Below, piece by piece: positions 1 through 11,491 of a stretch of 64,000 bases of DNA (positions within the stretch are counted from its first letter, which is position 1; each line of letters begins with the position of its first letter). Source of the stretch: Stemphylium vesicarium (taxonomy: Eukaryota; Ascomycota; Dothideomycetes; Pleosporales; Pleosporaceae); NCBI GenBank assembly GCA_004380135.1, contig QXCR01000013.1, forward strand, positions 186,001-250,000, in the 5' to 3' direction. The translations under genes were made by a program, and so were the position numbers. The notes beneath the pieces are model-generated. The model did not search any database and was not told the origin of the DNA. It was given only the letters and a program-made list of their open reading frames with translations.

Positions 1-93
1 CTCGGACTCTTCACTTTACTTCCTGGAAACTCAGGAACTTTTTGTAAAACCAAAAAACCTTTGCGAACAAGCTCCACCGAAGAAATAGCAATC

Positions 94-997
94 ATGGCTG
101 TCCGCGCGCAATTCGAAAACTCCAACGAAGTCGGTGTCTTCTCTACACTCACAAACGCATATGCGATTGTCGCAGTCGGCGCGAGCGAGAACTTTTACAG
201 GTGCGCATACATTCCTTGATGCATGCGCTTGCTTTGCGGTCTTTGGCACCAGACTTTGACGCTGCGGCGAGTAACTGTCGCGAAACTCAGTACTGACGGT
301 GGCGCAATAGTGTCTTCGAAGCCGAACTCCAGGACGTGATTCCCATTTGCCATGCCACCATCGCAGGCACCAGGATAGTCGGCAGACTGACTGCTGGCAA
401 CAAGAAAGGCCTCCTCGTCCCCACCACCACCACAGACCAAGAACTCCAGCACCTCCGAAATTCCATACCCGACGAAGTCAAGATCCAGAGGATAGAAGAG
501 CGACTATCAGCCCTCGGCAACGTAATATGTTGCAATGACCACGTCGCCCTTGTACACCCAGATATCGAACGCGAGACCGAGGAGATAATAGCAGATGTGC
601 TCGGCGTTGAGGTGTTTAGGCAAACCATCGCGGACAATGTGCTTACTGGAAGCTACATGGCGTTGAGCAACCAGGGTGGTATTGTCCACCCCAAGACAAG
701 CATTCAGGATCAGGATGAGCTGTCAAGTCTGCTGCAGGTCCCGCTTGTGGCCGGTAGTGTGAACCGTGGTAGCGCCGTCGTCGGTGCGGGCATGGTCGTC
801 AACGACTGGATGGCCGTTACTGGTAAGTAGAGACGTATAAGAGACAGATGATCGCAGGGACTAACAAATTCTCAGGTCTTGATACTACTGCTACTGAACT
901 CTCTGTCGTCGAATCCGTCTTCAGGCTCGGCGAGGGCAACGGCCCTGCCAACATCAACACCACGCACAAGGACGCCATGGTCGAGTCGTTCTACTAA
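94..997 (+). CDS. TIF6: Eukaryotic translation initiation factor 6 (eIF6)
   Basis: eIF6 binds the 60S ribosomal subunit, is needed for its biogenesis, and blocks premature joining to 40S. I rebuilt three exons: 94-200, 311-822 and 876-997. The junctions (AG|T and G|GT) keep frame, and the second intron has a CTAAC branch site. The product is 246 aa, matching the usual length of about 245. It starts MAVRAQFENSNEVGVF and contains the family stretches GLLVPTTTTDQE, NVICCNDHVALVHPD and GGIVHPKTS. The C-terminus contains LDTTATELSVVE. The ATG is the first in frame and sits 5' of a family-typical N-terminus. Identification is firm; only the transcription start is unseen. Confidence 0.96.
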
Positions 998-1666
998 ACG
1001 TGAACTTTTGGACATGGATGTGTGTATTTCTTCACTACTCTATCCCTTCGATAGATTGGTGATAGGCGCATACGGCGTCTCGAGCTCTGAGGTATCCGGA
1101 TTAAGCACTTACGTGCAGGGAAAAAACAGGCCGTATGAAGGATGTTTGCATTCGCAAGGAAAAGCAATAGCAGTATGATGCCAGATGATGGATCTACTTG
1201 AGCACTGGGTGTTACGCTAGGATAGTGTTTGTGCGATCAGTCTTGCAACCCAGGTGAGGATTAAGATAGAGGAAATAGAAGATGTTGCAAGCGAAAAATT
1301 CTCGGACTGAAGTGACGACTTGCAACACACATAAAGAAACTATTGGGATCGCGGAGATCATTGCACTAGCTGAATAATCCGTGTAACTTTTGCTAGACTT
1401 ATGCAGGTACTTTCACCCGCAATCTGCATGGAAGATACAGGGCTGAAGGCGGTGGGGCCATCCGCCAACGCTAAGACATCATCGTCTGGGAAAGTCACTT
1501 TGCGCCATCTCTCTCTCACCGGCCCACACAACCACAGCACATATGTCGAGCCCCTCGGTACCTTCTCTCGAGACCCCTTGATGACCAGTGTCTTCTATCT
1601 GCCATCATATTCAGCCTCAACCCACTGTCGCCCTCCAATAATCACCAACCCCACCACAATCGCGTC
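998..1666. other. Intergenic, TIF6 3' end and ES2-like promoter
   Basis: This 669-bp stretch joins two co-directional genes. Short frames in it show no recognisable protein. It should hold the TIF6 3' UTR and the promoter and leader of the ES2-like gene. I see no clear TATA box. Confidence 0.6.
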
Positions 1667-3178
1667 ATGTCAACCTCCAACTCTACAGCGCTCACAAAGC
1701 GCAGCGCGTCGAATGCCCTCATGCCACCGCCTCCTGCGCCGAAGCGAATAAAGCGGCCCTCTGTGGTGCTCGACGAAGATACATATGTCTCTGCCGTTTC
1801 GCACATCATCCGTCGCGACTTCTTCCCCGGGTTAGCAGAAGCGGATGCGCAGCGCGAATACCTCAATGCCGTAGAAAGCAAGAACCGGTCATGGATACGA
1901 GAAGCGGGCAAGAAACTCACACAAGTCATGACGCCTGTACCAAGCGGGCAGCGCAGGATGGCAGCAAGGACAAGGTTCGAGAAAGCAGGTGGAGCTGGGG
2001 ACAAGACACCGAGCGTATGGGGCGCAGATACACCCGTCACAGTCGCAGGAACAGAAGCAGAAGAAGAGGACGAAGACCTGGGCAAGCTGGAAAATGTGGA
2101 TCTGAACATGAGCCTGGGCGCATTCCAAGCCAAATACACAAGCGAGGATCAGGAAAGCTTCAGCCAGATTGTGGACAAGCAGAACAAGGCGAGGTTTGAA
2201 AAGAATGTCTGGCTACGACAAGGCAACATGTATGCGAGCAAGCAGCGCGAAGCCCAGCAAAAAGTCATCGAAGCCAGAGCCGCAGCATCCAACGGCAAAG
2301 AATTAGTCCTCAGCACGCGACCAAGCCAAAACCTCGACGAGCGACCCGCAGCACCAACCGGCCACCGCCACACGGCCATGAATAGCCTCATGTTCGGCCC
2401 CGACAGCGTAGAACAATGGGCCCCGACGCGCGCCCAAGAAGCTGAAACCCTCTCCCTCGCGCCCCCAAAGAAAGTCGTATACAACAACACGCGTCTGCCC
2501 GGCGCCTCAGAAACCGAAGCCACTTCTCAAAGACAACCCACAAGCCCCACACTCTCCGCCGTCCGCGACGCCGTCGCAGGCCGTCCGCGCCTCAACCCCA
2601 GCGAAGGCGGCTACACGGGCAGTGAAACACCGCGAGTAAACGGCTACGCATTCGTCGATGCGCGGCCGCCCTCGCCTTCCTCGGATGACGACGAAGACGC
2701 ACCAACCGATCTCCTCGAACGCTACGGTCTAGACACCAGCAGCAGTAGTAATAGCAAAGCCACACCCTTCACCATCAACGAGTCCTCTTCACGCGAAAAA
2801 ATGCATCATAGAATGGTGGATAGAATCGGTGCGAAGCGCTCTTCCTCTTCAAATACAACGTCAACGGCAAAAGCTGGCTCGGGTCTAGGCATATTCTCCT
2901 CGGCTGATACACCGAGGTTTTTAAGCGCGCCGACGCCCGTGGCGAGGTTGGCGAAGAGTGCTGCTGCTGCGGGTGGGCTGACGCCGGGGAGGAAGAGTAA
3001 GGGCGATTTGACGCCTGCTGCTCAGAGGCTGTTTGAGAGGATGGGGAAGACGCCGAGGGCGGGGGCTGGGGGTACGGGGAGCGCTGGTGGGTTTGGCGCG
3101 AGTGCGAGTGCGAGGGGCGGTGGAGAAGGTGTGGGAAGGGAGTGGACGCCTACACCTCGGGTTAAGAGGAGGGCGTGA
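1667..3178 (+). CDS. ES2/DGCR14/Bis1-type nuclear splicing-associated protein
   Basis: Single-exon gene of 503 aa. Residues about 30-60 read RPSVVLDEDTYVSAV followed by HIIRRDFFPGL, the N-terminal signature of the ES2 (DGCR14, S. pombe Bis1) family. The C-terminus has LTPAAQRLFERMG next to TPRVKRR, which the family also keeps. Known members are nuclear and associate with spliceosomal C complexes. The middle (about 230-420) is low complexity and rich in S, T, P and D, as expected. The last 60 residues are an A/G-rich linker. The chosen ATG is the first in a long open frame; no intron is needed. Function is transferred from the family. Confidence 0.9.
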   Translation: MSTSNSTALTKRSASNALMPPPPAPKRIKRPSVVLDEDTYVSAVSHIIRRDFFPGLAEADAQREYLNAVESKNRSWIREAGKKLTQVMTPVPSGQRRMAARTRFEKAGGAGDKTPSVWGADTPVTVAGTEAEEEDEDLGKLENVDLNMSLGAFQAKYTSEDQESFSQIVDKQNKARFEKNVWLRQGNMYASKQREAQQKVIEARAAASNGKELVLSTRPSQNLDERPAAPTGHRHTAMNSLMFGPDSVEQWAPTRAQEAETLSLAPPKKVVYNNTRLPGASETEATSQRQPTSPTLSAVRDAVAGRPRLNPSEGGYTGSETPRVNGYAFVDARPPSPSSDDDEDAPTDLLERYGLDTSSSSNSKATPFTINESSSREKMHHRMVDRIGAKRSSSSNTTSTAKAGSGLGIFSSADTPRFLSAPTPVARLAKSAAAAGGLTPGRKSKGDLTPAAQRLFERMGKTPRAGAGGTGSAGGFGASASARGGGEGVGREWTPTPRVKRRA

Positions 3179-3918
3179 AGCGGAAAAATGAGCTTTGCAT
3201 TTCTAGTGCGTGCCGTGGGAGGGAGGAATGGGGGCGCGTGTGAATCAGGGAATTTCTTTGTATCGAAGTGCTCGAACAGATTTATTCTCTGAATGTTAAT
3301 GATACCCCACACTGCTTTGCTAGTGGATAACTTTGTTGACATCAAAAACTTCAACTTCTCGCTACATGCTCAATCCATATATATTTCGTCACAGACTTCA
3401 ATATGGTCCGAATGAATCACATACGTAACACGACATCAAGTAAAAAATAACTCGTGTAAATTTCTCCTTCCACCCTGCTCCCTTGTCTCACACGCTACAT
3501 CAAAACCTGTGGTGTGCAAAAGCCGCCCAGGGTATCTAAATCCCGCCGAATAAATGGATAAAAGGAAAAACACAATACTATGCAATATGCTGATAAGTCG
3601 ACAAAGACTGAAGTAAAAAGAGCAGAAGAATGGAATTAACAGTGCACAAGAACGCCATACACAAGAAAAAAACAGAGACTCGTTGTCCAACGGTGCTGGG
3701 TGAGGGTGAGGGCTGGCATTCCTGCATACATGCATGCTTAACGATACCCAAAAAAAGGGACAGAAACCAAGAAAAACTCTGAGTGAGGGGCAAGACTTAA
3801 ATACACACAACACGGCACAAACACAAACGCAAACAACCATCACCCCTTTGCCGCTTTCCAAGGCCAATTGAATCGCCAAACGCCAACGTATGTTTTCCAA
3901 CTCTTTCTTAGCCTAGCC
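3179..3918. other. Convergent 3' region
   Basis: This stretch lies between the ends of two converging genes. It is A-rich in the middle (about 3550-3700), consistent with two 3' UTRs. A 154-residue minus-strand frame here is low-complexity S/F/L and I do not believe it is coding. Confidence 0.6.
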
Positions 3919-6900
3919 CTAACCACCCCTTCTCCTCTGCTCGCCTGGCCCTTGGTAGCTGCGGAACTGCGTGCCAGGTGCATGGTAACTGCGATACTGG
4001 CGTCGGGGTCTAGACTGTGGATCTGAGGAGCGGTCTCCGCCGTTTTGCTGAGCTTGTGCTTCACGCTGTTGCTGTTGCTGTTGCTGCTCGTACTGTGTAG
4101 CAGGAGGTGGGTGAGGATGTGTGGGGGAGAAGACTTGTTGTTGTTGTTGCTGTGGCTGCGAGCCTTGTGGTTGTTGCTGTGGTGCTGCATGTTGAGATGG
4201 GGCCTGGCCAAGAAAAGAGGGTGGTGGGGCCCCGTGTTGCTGCTGCTGCTGCTGCTGTTGCGTAGGCGGAGGAGCCATGTTCGCGGGAAGTATGGGTTGG
4301 CCGCCGTATTGATGGATCTTGAGCGGTTGACCGTAAGGCGGCATGCTGGACGGGGGAGGCGGGGCTTGGAAGGAGCCTGGGGGAGGAATGTAGCCACTCT
4401 GGTATGGGGGAGCGTTGCCGTATGGGTTTGGATATTGTGATAGGGGAGGAGGTCCTTGCGGTGCATGCGAACTTGGTGGGTAGCTTGGTGATTGAGGTGG
4501 GTACGGTCGAGGCGGAGCAGGATCGTAATGCGCGAAACGGAAATTGATTGGTGCGGACGGCGGGGGCCCAGGTGGCTTTGGGGGGAGTGGTAACGAGCCT
4601 GGAGGGGGCGCGTATGGGCTTTGATGAGTTGGTGGGGTCGGACCTGACCTGCTGTGCTCACCATAGCGCGAATGAGCTACATGTCCTTGATACGGAGATG
4701 CCTCTGAGTGTTGAGGTGCTTGTGATCCACTCATCCGCCTGTCGTGCTCCCAGTGGTGAGGTGCTTGCTCGTGAGACTCCCGACGAGATGCATATGCATA
4801 CGAGCCGCCAGGCAATGCATCATAAAGCCCCGTGGACGGCCGTGTTGGGTCATACCCTGCCACCTCCGCTCGCTCCTGAGTAACCGGGGGTTGAGGATTT
4901 GGTCTGTTCAAGAATATAGGAGTCCGCCCGTAACTCGAACGATCTGGTGGCTCTCGGCCATGCTCGCGTGCTTTCCTATCCAAAAGTTCCCTAATCTTCT
5001 GCAGAGGATCCCGACGGCGTAGCGACTCTTCTGACTCCCTGGTTGGCGGTGGAACGCTGGATCGTGGCCAGGGCTGGGCATTTGAAGGTGGCGATGAAGG
5101 GGGATTGCTGGGCGGTTGAGCGGGACCACTCAATGCGTCCATCAGTGCCTGGTCGATAGGCGGTTCCTCTTTGTTTACCATGGCATCAACTCGTAGTGCA
5201 TCACTTCGGGATGACGTACGGCGATGGTTTGACGAATCCTGCATCGACGGGGTGCTCTTCTCCTGAGCTGGTGTTTGCTGCTCCCGCGTTCTCGAGACGG
5301 GTACCTCGCGGTCATCGTTGAGTATATCCATGATCCTGTGTGTGGATAACCTCGGTGTTGACTTTGCCGGTGCATCTGCTTCCTTTGCTGGTGCGCTTCC
5401 ATTTGGCTCAGAGCGAGAAGCCCCTTGTGTAAGATCTACTGCTGGTTGGGTGCTCTTGATGGGGCTACTATGCGCAGCCTGAGATGACATGCCAAGTGGT
5501 ATCGTTGGCGGAGCGAACTCTGGCGACTTCTCCTTTGTAAATTCCTGCTTGATCACTGGAGTCTTGGCTTGCGGTGGTGGGGGCTGTTGTTGTGGGTGCG
5601 GGTAATGACGTTGAGGTATCTGTATAGTACTTGTGCGAGGTTGATGTGCAGACACATCTGCAAGCATCATGAGCAGAGCAGCATGCTCGTTTGGAATAAC
5701 CTCGGCCTTTGGCGCTTCCGGTTGCGGCGAGGGTGTCCTTTCGACTTCGTGTGCAGCATCAGCGAGGCTGCTAATGTTGTAGTGTGCAATGGCTTCTGTG
5801 CGGTCTGGGCCGTCGAATCTTGCAAATCCACCGGCAACATCTTCAATTGAGTCGTCGGCATCTTCGTCTTTCTCGACGAAAAGAGCCCTTGCTTGGTTGA
5901 ACCTCTTGCGTACTGACTCATGTTCAAGTTCCTTATCAGCCTCAACGTAAGCTCTGCTGCGAGAAGCAAACTTGGAGCCGATGCGATCATCTTGGGTGTG
6001 GTGGGGCTCATCACTATACGTTGGCGGAAGGACGTTATCCTCATCGTCCGTCGCATTAGCCTCCTGGCCTTTCATCTCACGCTCAAGTTTCTTCGCGCGG
6101 AAGTAAATTTGCAGCATAAAGTCATCTTGCAACTCTCGGAATCGGTTGATGTACTGCTCCTTCTGAATGTGCTCTTCAGCAAGACGCACCCGCTCCATCT
6201 GATCGAGTCGGTATGTACGCATAGCATTGACTTGGTCCAGGCGAGCGTCGCGGCGTTGGTCCAGCTGGGCCATGACGGCCTCGTATTCCGGACATTTTTT
6301 GTGATAGTTGGGATCCTCTACCAGGTTTCTGGTAGTCCGGGTCGCCAACTCCTCTAGCAAGACTTTCTGGACCTTTGCAAGACTGCGGTAGCTCATTTTG
6401 AGATTGAGCTGGCGACGTAAATCAGTCTCCACATTGATGTCCGGATGCGGTTGGCGCCGTCGACCGGGCAGGCGCCTGCCGGACTTTGCAGGGGCGTCGC
6501 CATTGGTCGGCAGAACATTCTGAAGGCTTTGACTGCCGTCAACATCGGGAATCTGCTCAGGTGAGTTGGGCGCAGTGCTAGCATCAGTTAATTCAGGAGG
6601 CTGGTCGGCGGTCGTGTCTGCTGCAGTTTCTTTTGTCTTGCGCTTTTTGCGCGGTTGTTGGTCGGAAACATCGCTTTGGGTACGGGTCAGAACACCGTTT
6701 GGGCGTGTTTTGCTGGACTGAGTGGAGTCGTCGGATGCGCGTCTCTTTTTGCCGGCCGCTTTTGGAGCCGTCGAAGTCGCAACAGAGGCGGGTTTCTGCG
6801 GCTCTGGTGTTTGCGTGCCATTCATGGGTGTGTTGTTGTTGTCGAAGGAGCCATTAGATCTTTGCGGCGAACCAGAATTGGACGATGTTCGGCTGCGCTT

Positions 6901-7262
6901 GGCTGGTCGCGCATCCTCATGCTCGGGAGTCGCATCATCGTTTTGCGCATTCTCATCCAGGGAATTGCGACGACTGCCAGAGCTTGCGCTAGACGGCCCA
7001 GCGGAGCTCGTGTGGTTAGACGTGCCTTTTGCACCGCGACGCGTTGTCATTTGGAACGGTACTGAAGGAGCAAGGCGAGATGTCTTCGAACCCTGAAGAC
7101 TACTTCGCTTATTAGACAATGCGCTAGCGGCTATGCCAAGGTTAGCATAACCCTATGGGGAACCTGGAGACGCCGTTGAGGAGGGCGATCAGACGTACGT
7201 GGTGCTTTGAGAGATGAGGCAGCCATGGCTTTGGTCGCCTTGAACTTGCGTTTTGGCGGCAT
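3919..7262 (-). CDS. Pro/Gln-rich nuclear protein with Sds3-like helical segment
   Basis: Two exons (7262-7199 and 7130-3919) give about 1091 aa. The first ATG opens MPPKRKFKATKAMAAS and splices through a GTACGT donor and a GCTAAC...CATAG acceptor; the phase works (C|CC). Residues 1-250 are S/T-rich with basic patches (KKRK, GRRRQP) that look like nuclear signals. The only folded-looking part is a charged helical segment around residues 255-385, with PEYEAVMAQLDQRRDARL and later RFRELQDDFMLQIYFRAKKL. Its spacing of a proline, an 'LDxRRDxRL' block and a long R/E helix resembles Sds3/BRMS1/Dep1 histone deacetylase subunits. That is inference. The rest is P/Q/S-rich, with polyglutamine runs near 4060-4260. 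Product existence is well supported; function is not. Confidence 0.75.
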
Positions 7263-7391
7263 TGTCGCTGCTTGGGACTTGCTGGTGGAGACTTTGCTTC
7301 CCTGATGAACCACCCATTAGCCCGTGATCATTTCGTAGCTAGAAACCGCTATGTTGGAAGGCCAGCTTTGAATATGGCGTTTGATACTTAC

Positions 7392-7462
7392 TATTGAATG
7401 CTATGATATCTGTTTGGTAGTTGGTGTTGTTCTTCTCAGCCGTGGCAGGGCGGTCGTTGAAG
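7392..7462 (-). other. Candidate spliced exon upstream of the Pro/Gln-rich gene
   Basis: This 71-bp block is preceded on the minus strand by CTGAC...CTTGCTTACAG and followed by GTAAGTATC, so both splice sites are near consensus. An upstream block ending at about 7615 also finishes with a GTAAGTAC donor. If joined, the two keep one open frame (…HWGDWS then FNDRPATAEKNNTNYQ…). I do not recognise the protein and cannot find its start codon. It may be a small uncharacterised gene or spliced 5' UTR of the gene at 3919-7262. Confidence 0.3.
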
Positions 7463-10075
7463 CTGTAAGCAAGACGTGTCAGCAGAGTCGTGGTAACATC
7501 CAAACCGGGAATCGCACGGAGAAATACTACATATCTTACACCCATAATAGCGACAAGAAACGAGACATGTGCGATGATATTGAAAGTGATGAGGCGTGGA
7601 TGTGAAGTACTTACTGTGACCAGTCGCCCCAATGTACAACGATGACTTGCTCACCAACGTGATGCGAAACCCGGGTCACCGGCCCGGAAACTCATAGAAC
7701 ACTGACAGAACAGTATTTGAATCCCTCGATAGTATCAGAGGCACTTTGCCTGTCAGGATGAACAGTACAGGTGGTCGCAAGAGTAGAAACAACCCTGCAA
7801 AAGGAATGCTCGGTGTGGCACAGTCGAGTAGAAGCGGCTGAGCAAATAGACGCTCACAAGTGTTGATCGGATCAAAGATACAAGAAGTAGCGCTTGGATA
7901 GTAGATTCCAGCGCCTGTCGAAGGAGTGGCAAGTCGTGTTGCTTCCGGCGCATGAAGATGAAGCTCTTGTGAGATCCTTGGTCAGGCTGGTCGCGCCTAA
8001 CCGCTTTGAGAATGCATCCCACGAATGACAGCGCGTTCTTCACCTGCAACTGTCGCAATAGGCGCTGCACAATAGATTGAAGTTTTCACTGTTCGTATAG
8101 AGATATAGATATCAACCCGATAAATGCTATTGTTTCCATTGTATCCCGCCCAGCGCCGTTGCCGTCTGCGCCGCGAACCTCCTGATGCAGCGCCAACCAA
8201 AGACGGCAATCAGCCAGATTACGTGCATGCTCCCATCGCTCCCGCCATCACAGTGTAAGCCTACATCAACCCATCGCATGAATGCTGCTCTTATCGCCTC
8301 GACTACATCAATGTCGTAATGTCTCTCAACGAATAGTTGCCACCGCTTTCTAGAAGCTCTCCAAGTTGCTTCATCCAGGTTTCACGTCGCACGTCATTAG
8401 CCGCGGCGCTAGACGGGACGATCCTCCCGAATCGTCACCAACGAGAGAGCGCCCCTACCCCCTTTGCACGTGAACACATGGCAAAGTCTACGTCGCTGAA
8501 ACCCCAGCTTGAACAGATGTTCGAGAACGGAAGGTAATTTCCTGACAGCAAGATGACTTCTGCTTTGATTGCGGGAATGGGTAGTTGCGGCTGTCAGATG
8601 CTTATATGGGATTCCTGCCAGGTCTCGCCCGTGCGAGTGACCTGTCGCAGTCGCATAACAACGACAAGCACATAATAACCTTTGCTTTGTTTGAACCCTT
8701 CATCAAAGCAACTTAACCCTCTCGCTTGCTGTTACAACAACTTCTGGTATCCACACAGCCTCGTGGGATGCGACGAGGAAGATGCGCGTTATTCGCCTAG
8801 CATGGAAACAGTTTCCCCGAAGAGGTGAGTTTCAGAATACCACCTTTATCTACAGGAAAGGGTTTTTAGAACATCATGTATTTGCCTCTGTTCACGGTAT
8901 AGCGTGCGCAGTTTGTTTTCTGCCGTGTGGTTATTCCTGAAGTGTACAGCCTCGATGGACCCTGGGGGCCGGAAACAAAAAGCAACACCAACAAAAGAAT
9001 GTTCTGCGGATGTGGGATACGGCATTTACGAGGTGGATTGAGAACATGGGGGGCGCTCTCTAAGGGCAATTTTGAAGACTCTATGCGTTATGAAGGGTAC
9101 GCGACAAGACTGATGACATATACCTGCGCGGTATTACGGTGTTCCCTTTGAATAGGACCAGCCATACAACTCTCGGAGTATACAGGTACTTCTAGTGAGG
9201 CTGCTGTTCCTGATCCACTTCACCGGATCGTCCACGCGACGGCCGCATCCGCATCTACGATACAGCACACCACCATTGACATTGAAACTTCTTAACCCAA
9301 GCCACCTGTAGTCATCCGGTACGTACTCGTCCGCGGCATCCGCATATCCGTCATGCAAACTAATCGTGATCGCCTATACGTCAGCTCATCTCCCCACATG
9401 CTCGCCCATGCTCGCTTGACTGTCTCCAAAGGGAGGTAAAATGAAGCAGACTCGGGCCTCCCACATCGCATTGTGGAAAGTCAGGATGTCCCACGTTGCA
9501 GGCCCCAGGGATGGTGCACCCTCTTCGGAGTTAAAATCGCGCCATGTGGGTCCCCCAGAAGATTTCACCCCTGGCGTGGAGCTGGCGTCATTCAACGCTA
9601 CACGCGAGGGCATCGAGAAACCTTGAAAAATTGTTGGGGTGTGAAGAACCTTCTTGGTGAACGTTTATGAATTTTGTATTGATTCCCTTGATGGAGTTGG
9701 TTCTTTTTGGACGCCTGCCTTGCGGCACCTATATGTGACCTTTTTCTTCTTCCGTCTTCCCGTCTTCCGCCGCCTCATTGCGCCGTGACTAGCAAAAAAT
9801 AGATACTATAGTAGAAGGAAATATACTGGGCCCCGCTCGACAGCTTATGTGCTGGAGCTCTAAACGGTGAGAGAGTGCATGAACGCTAAAAGCTCAATCA
9901 AGCCCTTGGGCGAGAGCTCGCGGCAAAAGGAAATATGACTAGAAAGATGCATACAGTAAAGGAAATGTGGGGAATCGTATCATACAAACGTGCAGAGCAT
10001 TAGATCTTTGGACATGAGGCGCATGATCTTGAGGAAAAACAACTATGAAAATCGAGTGATTGCTGGGCTTAGCGA
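7463..10075. other. Long intergenic region
   Basis: No family is recognised here. One weak candidate is an ATG at 8478 followed by 19 codons (MAKSTSLKPQLEQMFENGR) that end at a GTAATT donor, but no continuing exon could be joined. Other frames are short and lack coding character. The stretch probably holds promoter sequence for the gene ending at 7262. Confidence 0.5.
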
Positions 10076-11491
10076 TCATCTGTCAGGGGAGTACTGCAGC
10101 TGAACTCTCCGTGAGCCGCTCATGCTGCTCCGAGGGGAAGAGTTCAAGACGAAGTCTGGGATGGGGGGTGTCATCTCGCGGCTCGGAGGCGAAGGACTCC
10201 TTGACTTGGACTGAAGGCTCGTTGCGCGTTCACGCGTAAAGCTTCGGGCCTGATGAAGACTAGGAGGAGCTGTGGCCGTTTGACTTAGTTGGCTGTTCGA
10301 TCTCATCCGGCTGAACGGTCGGGGTGGGCAAGCAATAGCTTGGTTTGAATAAGGACTAGCCATGATGCTCGTACCAGGCGTAGCGGTCGGGGGCGGCAGG
10401 CCTGATGGGCTCTCTGACCTAAACAGTGGATGTATGTGGGCTTCGCTGACCGCTGGACTAGGTGGTCGCGAGATGTCTGGCATCATCCTGGGAGGCGGTG
10501 CCAAGTTTTCATCGTCTTCCTCTTCCGGGAGTTCCGAAAGAAAAGGGCCGTCAAGTGCTCGAGCAGGCGAGTTCGGACGGCTCCCAGGAATTGGTTCCAA
10601 TGTCGTGCCCCTGTACGGTGGCGTCTGCTGCAGGACGACATCACGTGCTGGAAGGCTTACGCTACTCGTGTCCCAACTATCGAATCCGTCTGAGTGGGAG
10701 ACAGTGTCGATAGATTGTCGATTCGAGTAAACGCTGGGCGGTGCATCTCGGGTAAACGATCTCTGGCTGATCAGAGTAGTACGCGATGTGACTGGGCGGA
10801 CCACATGACGAAGAGAGTCTCGGAAAGACCTGAGTGACTGCGACGATCGAGTGGAGAAGGTGGGCGAGGGCAATGCTCCCAGGACCTCGGGACGCTGGTG
10901 AGTAGCTAGTGGCGATGACGGCTGGACAGCTTCTCCCAGGTAGAGATTATTGGGACGGTTTGACCGCAGCTCGCTCATAACGGAGTCACGAGGACCGGAA
11001 GTTGTGACAGTCATAACCCTCGGGGCCTTGCGATTCCACAGTGGGGACGAGTACAGTACAGCTTGACTGGCGCATGAAATGACCCATGCTGCGATTTGAC
11101 CAGAGACATGGCTGTCCCAATTCGAAACCGGTGCAGTGGAAGAGGCGCCAGTGACTTCTTCCCATCTTGACTTGATCATGATGATTAGAATGAGGGATAG
11201 CACCAGTGCGGCGCATGATATGAGGACACTGATGGTTATGAGGACCTTTTTCGCCTTTCCTGATCGCTCCAGTGCACCACGAACGTCTCCGACATTGTGA
11301 AATATGTAGAAGCCAACACAGCAAAGGGAGACGAGGTCGAATGTGCCCGCCACGGCAGCGATGTTGAGTAGAGAAGATTGTGCCGATGAGAAGGACGCCG
11401 CCTCCAAGAGGGATAAGACTGCGTCGGCAGTTGTGCTTGACCATGCAACAACGCCGACAAGGGAGAGATAGAATTTTCGAGACTGTAACAT
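10076..11491 (-). CDS. Four-helix membrane protein with disordered C-terminal tail
   Basis: Single-exon gene of 471 aa that I cannot assign to a named family. The first 165 residues carry four hydrophobic segments, about 5-30, 40-66, 83-110 and 130-155; the third contains LVLSLILIIMI. From residue 165 on the protein is S/P/R-rich and apparently disordered, with many serine-arginine steps that look like kinase targets. The layout of a small membrane bundle plus long cytosolic tail is common among fungal membrane proteins of unknown role. The ATG at 11491 directly precedes the first membrane helix, which supports that start. Topology is inferred. Confidence 0.75.
   Translation of the reverse strand: MLQSRKFYLSLVGVVAWSSTTADAVLSLLEAASFSSAQSSLLNIAAVAGTFDLVSLCCVGFYIFHNVGDVRGALERSGKAKKVLITISVLISCAALVLSLILIIMIKSRWEEVTGASSTAPVSNWDSHVSGQIAAWVISCASQAVLYSSPLWNRKAPRVMTVTTSGPRDSVMSELRSNRPNNLYLGEAVQPSSPLATHQRPEVLGALPSPTFSTRSSQSLRSFRDSLRHVVRPVTSRTTLISQRSFTRDAPPSVYSNRQSIDTVSHSDGFDSWDTSSVSLPARDVVLQQTPPYRGTTLEPIPGSRPNSPARALDGPFLSELPEEEDDENLAPPPRMMPDISRPPSPAVSEAHIHPLFRSESPSGLPPPTATPGTSIMASPYSNQAIACPPRPFSRMRSNSQLSQTATAPPSLHQARSFTRERATSLQSKSRSPSPPSREMTPPIPDFVLNSSPRSSMSGSRRVQLQYSPDR

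Noticed and set aside
3840..4664. 274-codon frame overlapping the Pro/Gln-rich gene in another frame of the same strand
   Set aside because: It arises from repetitive CAG/CCN codons read out of phase (H/S/R-rich); the main frame is much longer and joins cleanly to an upstream exon.
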